From contig NW_024881864.1 in NCBI RefSeq assembly GCF_019059575.1, forward strand, positions 10,001 to 74,000: a stretch of 64,000 nt of DNA, given 5' to 3'. A program made the position numbers and the translations under genes. This document shows, piece by piece, positions 60,891-64,000 of the stretch (position 1 is the first letter of the stretch; every line of letters begins with the position of its first letter). The notes under the pieces are model-generated. The model did no database searches, had not been told where the DNA came from, and saw only the letters and a program-made list of their open reading frames with translations. The stretch comes from Amphibalanus amphitrite. Taxonomy: Eukaryota > Arthropoda > Thecostraca > Balanomorpha > Balanidae.

Positions 60891-61666
60891 AGCCCTGTTT
60901 CCATGACACTACGGACAGGATCGGATCGGCGAATCCGGATCGGCGAATCCGGATCAGCAGTGCCGTTTCCATGACCGATCCCTCCCGAAACGGGATTCGC
61001 ACCGGGATCGGCCGATCCGGATCGGCTTCTCTAATCCGGGATTGGTAGACGTAACTGGCGCGCTGCGGCGATTTACTTCATAATTCCCTTCATAACGTTC
61101 TCAAACTAATGCGAATCAAGCGGTAAGTTGTGTCTTTTCAGGGATCTGTGCCACCGTTTGTGCGCAGAGACTACCGACTGGGATTCAGCGACCACGGTGT
61201 CAGTGTTAAAGACTGTACGGCCGGCGGCGAGGGTCCCCGCCGCGGCGGGTAGGGGAGACGGCGCGACCTTGGCGCGTCCCCTAGTGTCGCGCGGTGCCGC
61301 TCGGGGAGGGTGGACGTGGGTGTGCTGAGTGTGTAGTGTCGTCTGTCGTCTTCTCTTGCGACCATGTAAGTTTCTGCCGTGCTTTGTAACAATTGGTTAA
61401 GAAAATTTATCCCAATTATTGCAGCAAACATAAACCGCAGACCAAAACTGGCGCCGAAACGCTCAGTTCAAAATGGCGGCGGCGCAGCCTGCCGCAAAGG
61501 GAATAGTGCTGCCATATGCTGCCAAAGTGGGATCGGCCTCTCTAATCTTCTTTTTGAATCCGGATTATCCGATCCGATCCCCCAACGCGAAATGTGCCGT
61601 TTCCATGGTCGTTTGAATCCGGATTCGGAGCTAATCCGGATTCAGAAGTGTCATGGAAACGGGGCT
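60891..61666. mobile_element. 776-bp MITE with AGCCCCGTTTCCATGACACT ends
   Basis: AGCCCTGTTTCCATGACACT (60891-60910) matches the inverse of AGTGTCATGGAAACGGGGCT (61647-61666) with one mismatch. ATA lies outside each end, a possible 2-3-bp duplication. TGCCGTTTCCATG recurs near both ends (60961 and 61593), as do GGATCGG and AATCCGGATT words. The CpG-rich centre (~61195-61320) differs in composition. The short duplication and this type of end suggest a PIF/Harbinger or ISL2EU relative, which I cannot prove. No transposase. Confidence 0.8.
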
Positions 61667-61772
61667 ATAGAAGGTGAGGTAAACAGTCTAACAACGCGAC
61701 AGTTTCGACGCATAGTCCGAAAAAGATGTGTCAAAATCAATTTGCAAATATGTAAAGCATAAAAGTTATTAA

Positions 61773-62963
61773 CCCGCGCCCCATGGGGAGGGCTATTCAT
61801 AGCCCCACTCCCGTTTTTTTCTGCGATAACTTCTTAACCGCTTGACGTATCAACGCCAAACTTTCAGTACCTTCGGCTGCATCAATTTGACACCTTGTGT
61901 CAAAATATGAACTTCGTAGCTACCATAGGTTGGCCGGAAATGACGTCAGAATGACGTCACGTTCGGCCGATTTCGACGAAAAACATTGAACCACGGCAAT
62001 CGCTTCCAAGAGCTCAGTTTTTAATCTAGATCCAATTTCTTTGCATGATAGGACTCAGAATAGACTACGCTATCAAATTGCTATCTGGGATCTTCAAAAT
62101 TTTAAACATTTGTAAAATTATACATATTAATATTTAAAATGTATATTTTTATTTGTTTATCTTTTAACCCTCGCCGGCACAGGTGATGCAACCCACCCTA
62201 AGGGTTTTCGCGAATAACTCGCGTAAAAAGCGGCCGATTGCGACGAAACTTTCAGTACCCTTGCATTGATCAATTTTACACCTACCTTGAAAATTTCATG
62301 ACCCTGACCTCAATGACCTTTGATCTGTGACCTCTTGCAGTTTGAGCTCAGGAACACGATACTGCTATTTATACGATCTCAAACACGTACTGAAAATGGT
62401 TTTGACAAATTTAAGTTTGATGCAAGAAGTTAGTATGACATTTTGACTAACGTATTGCGTATAAATCAGCCATTTTTTTTTGAAGATATTGGGCTGCAAC
62501 TTTCTACAGTAGTTCATCGGTGAGTACACTATCACATACATTCCGTTTTTTTTTTCGAAAAGTCAAAACGTTTAAAAGAAACTATATTTTTCTAAATGTA
62601 TGGATATGTTTTCTAAAAAATTTAAAATTTCGAAAATCCGAGATAGCAGTTTGATAGCCACGAGCACTTTCAGTCCAGGCCAATGCCATGAAATCGGATC
62701 TAGCTTAAAAACTGAGCTTTTGAGAGCGATTACTATAGTCCAACTTTTTTGTATCAAAATCGGTCGACATGACGTCACTCTGACGTCATTCCGGCGCCTA
62801 CCTATGGTAGCTAAAAAAATGCTACTTAAACACTTGGTGTCACATTAATGCTGCCGAAAGCAATACAAGTTTCGTGTTGAAACGTCAAGCGGTTTAGAAG
62901 ATATTGCAGAAAAACGAGAGGAGGGCTCTGTAGAGCCCCCCCCCCCCCACAGTCATGCGCAGG
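61773..62963. mobile_element. TTAA-flanked piggyBac-like MITE, copy 8, chimeric
   Basis: The 1191-bp element begins CCCGCGCCCCATGGGG, ends TGCGCAGG and has TTAA on both sides (61769-61772, 62964-62967). Ends share hairpins GGGCTATTCATAGCCC (left) and, inverted, GGGCTCTACAGAGCCC (right), then CGTTTTT.TGC.ATA.CTTCT and AACCGCTTGACGT, giving ~85-bp inverted repeats. The right half resembles copy 1 (TCACATACATTCCGTTTTTT, AAAATCCGAGATAGCAGTTT, TGACGTCACTCTGACGTCAT). At 62164 an internal TTAACCCTCGCC starts a piece like the left end of copy 3. Confidence 0.8.
62168..62340 (+). mobile_element. Left-end fragment of a copy-3-like TTAA element
   Basis: After TTAA (62164-62167) comes CCCTCGCCGGCACAGG, then TAACTCGCGTAAAAAGCGGC, GAAACTTTCAGTACCC and GACCCTGACC words that match 20607-20790 closely. 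No corresponding right end is found before the host element resumes, so it is a truncated or recombined fragment. Confidence 0.7.
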
Positions 62964-63225
62964 TTAAGCTGAGTTTTTCGCTGCTTACTTTTATCCGGAC
63001 GGCAGTCCAATTTTATTTTTTAACCAAAGATTTTGGCGTGCAGACGACTTCTGGCAAATCCCTCAGTCGATGCACTGTCGGGCGCTGCACTCACGCTAAT
63101 AGCAATACACGTGCCATTACCGACTCGAGTGATTGATGTAAGCTGATCAGCAGACAGTGTCGTGTCGAACAGCTCCATAACGGTGCCAGCCGGGAATTGG
63201 GGGAGCCACCTCACCCCACTCTGCA

Positions 63226-63298
63226 GGCAGTGCAGTGCAGTGCAGGGTCTTTAGGAAGTGCAGTGCAGTGCAGTGCAGTGCAATGCCTCCAGGCAGTG
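63226..63298. repeat. (CAGTG)n pentanucleotide repeat
   Basis: Two blocks of 3-5 CAGTG/GTGCA units are separated by GGGTCTTTAGGAA and closed by a second AGGCAGTGC. Confidence 0.85.
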
Positions 63299-63522
63299 CG
63301 GGGATGACACTGTCTGAGGAGACGGTTACGAAATAAAGACCGCGCACAAAACATGGAGCTTACGTGGCCATTGCTAGGTATATGCTTTACGGGCTATTGC
63401 AAATTCATTGAAATAATGACCAATACAAAAAGTAAAATTGATTAAAGGAATCGTAAAACGAATAAATCGGAGTAGAAATAATAAATCTGGCAATTGTTAA
63501 ACGGAAAGATATCACGCGGGGT

Positions 63523-63567
63523 AGAGAGAGAGAGGGGGGAGAGAGAGGAGAGAGAGAGAGAGGGGGG

Positions 63568-63657
<90 letters not shown>

Positions 63658-63658
63658 G
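63523..63658. repeat. (GA)n microsatellite
   Basis: A GA run with a few GGGG interruptions at its left end is pure for ~80 bp (63569-63648). It is the opposite-strand equivalent of the (CT)n tract at 36270. Confidence 0.96.
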
Positions 63659-64000
63659 CTCATGCACTGTGCAAGCAAATTAATCAAGCCGAAGTCAGTA
63701 GGCATACTCGTACACCACAGAGCTCGCACATCACGGTACACCCATTCCATACTCGTCTAAATCACGTCCGTACATAGGTACCTTCAACTGTATAGGTATA
63801 TTGATAGACCCGTCCATCAAATCATCCAATTTTCTGATCTACTTTGGTAACCAGTAACCACAGTGTTAGACCATTTTACAAGACGTGAAGGGTTTTGGGG
63901 CGTGCCTAACCATTCTCATGTTGGGTTTTGACGTTTTTAGTAGCTGCGCCGCACGCGATCTGGGTGTCGCTGACTCGCTGGTGTCATCCTGGCCAGAAGC

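Larger units (their letters stand above)
62968..64000. other. Non-coding region with simple repeats
   Basis: No gene recognised. The (GTGCA)n and (GA)n repeats are listed separately. Confidence 0.5.

Overview
The window looks like nuclear DNA of an arthropod, possibly a crustacean. The main evidence is an interstitial (TTAGG)n-type telomere array, written AACCT on the + strand, at about 48707-48874. Long (CT)n/(GA)n microsatellites, CpG-rich islands and a dense load of non-LTR and DNA transposons fit this. I cannot name the species. I found no convincing host protein-coding gene, rRNA or tRNA. Most short open frames are chance frames in CpG-rich or repetitive DNA, although scattered small exons of intron-rich genes could escape inspection.

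The only long intact coding regions belong to retrotransposons. At 24714-30993 lies a nearly complete L1/Tx1-like non-LTR element. It has ORF1 (coiled coil plus RNA-binding part), ORF2 (endonuclease, reverse transcriptase, zinc knuckle), an AATAAA signal, an A-tail and 87-bp target duplications. At 55995-57746 is the 5'-truncated but open reverse transcriptase of a second, CR1/Jockey-type element, with an (AAAT)n tail.

The most striking content is a family of about eight 0.9-1.2 kb elements flanked by TTAA. They lie at about 5474, 18505, 20607, 24208, 34924, 40199, 59166 and 61773, and a diverged ninth surrounds the one at 59166. Most begin CCCTCGC or CCCGCGC and end with the inverse. Just inside each end most carry a G-run/C-run hairpin whose loop matches between the two ends of one element but differs between elements. 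Inside they are packed with AGGTCA/TGACCT hexamers. One copy sits in a satellite unit whose neighbours preserve the empty site, which directly proves a TTAA target duplication. This points to non-autonomous piggyBac-like elements.

Nesting is deep. A 5.8 kb inverted-repeat element (3392-9172) carries about ten copies of a 372-bp satellite and hosts one TTAA element. A hAT-type element (20326-21909, perfect 8-bp duplication) hosts another and itself sits between ~95-bp inverted repeats. The L1/Tx1 copy is inserted in a third TTAA element, exactly at an inverted-repeat motif conserved in a sibling. Further elements are a second hAT MITE (16409-16838), a foldback element carrying the telomere array (48340-49486), a 2 kb GTAGGGG-ended element (50117-52113), a 776-bp element (60891-61666) and two pairs of small MITEs. 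The intervening DNA (1-3386, 9178-16400, 16847-18500, 22020-23590, 31611-34919, 35833-40194, 41140-48328, 52114-55994, 62968-64000) is non-coding as far as I can see, apart from minisatellites and microsatellites.
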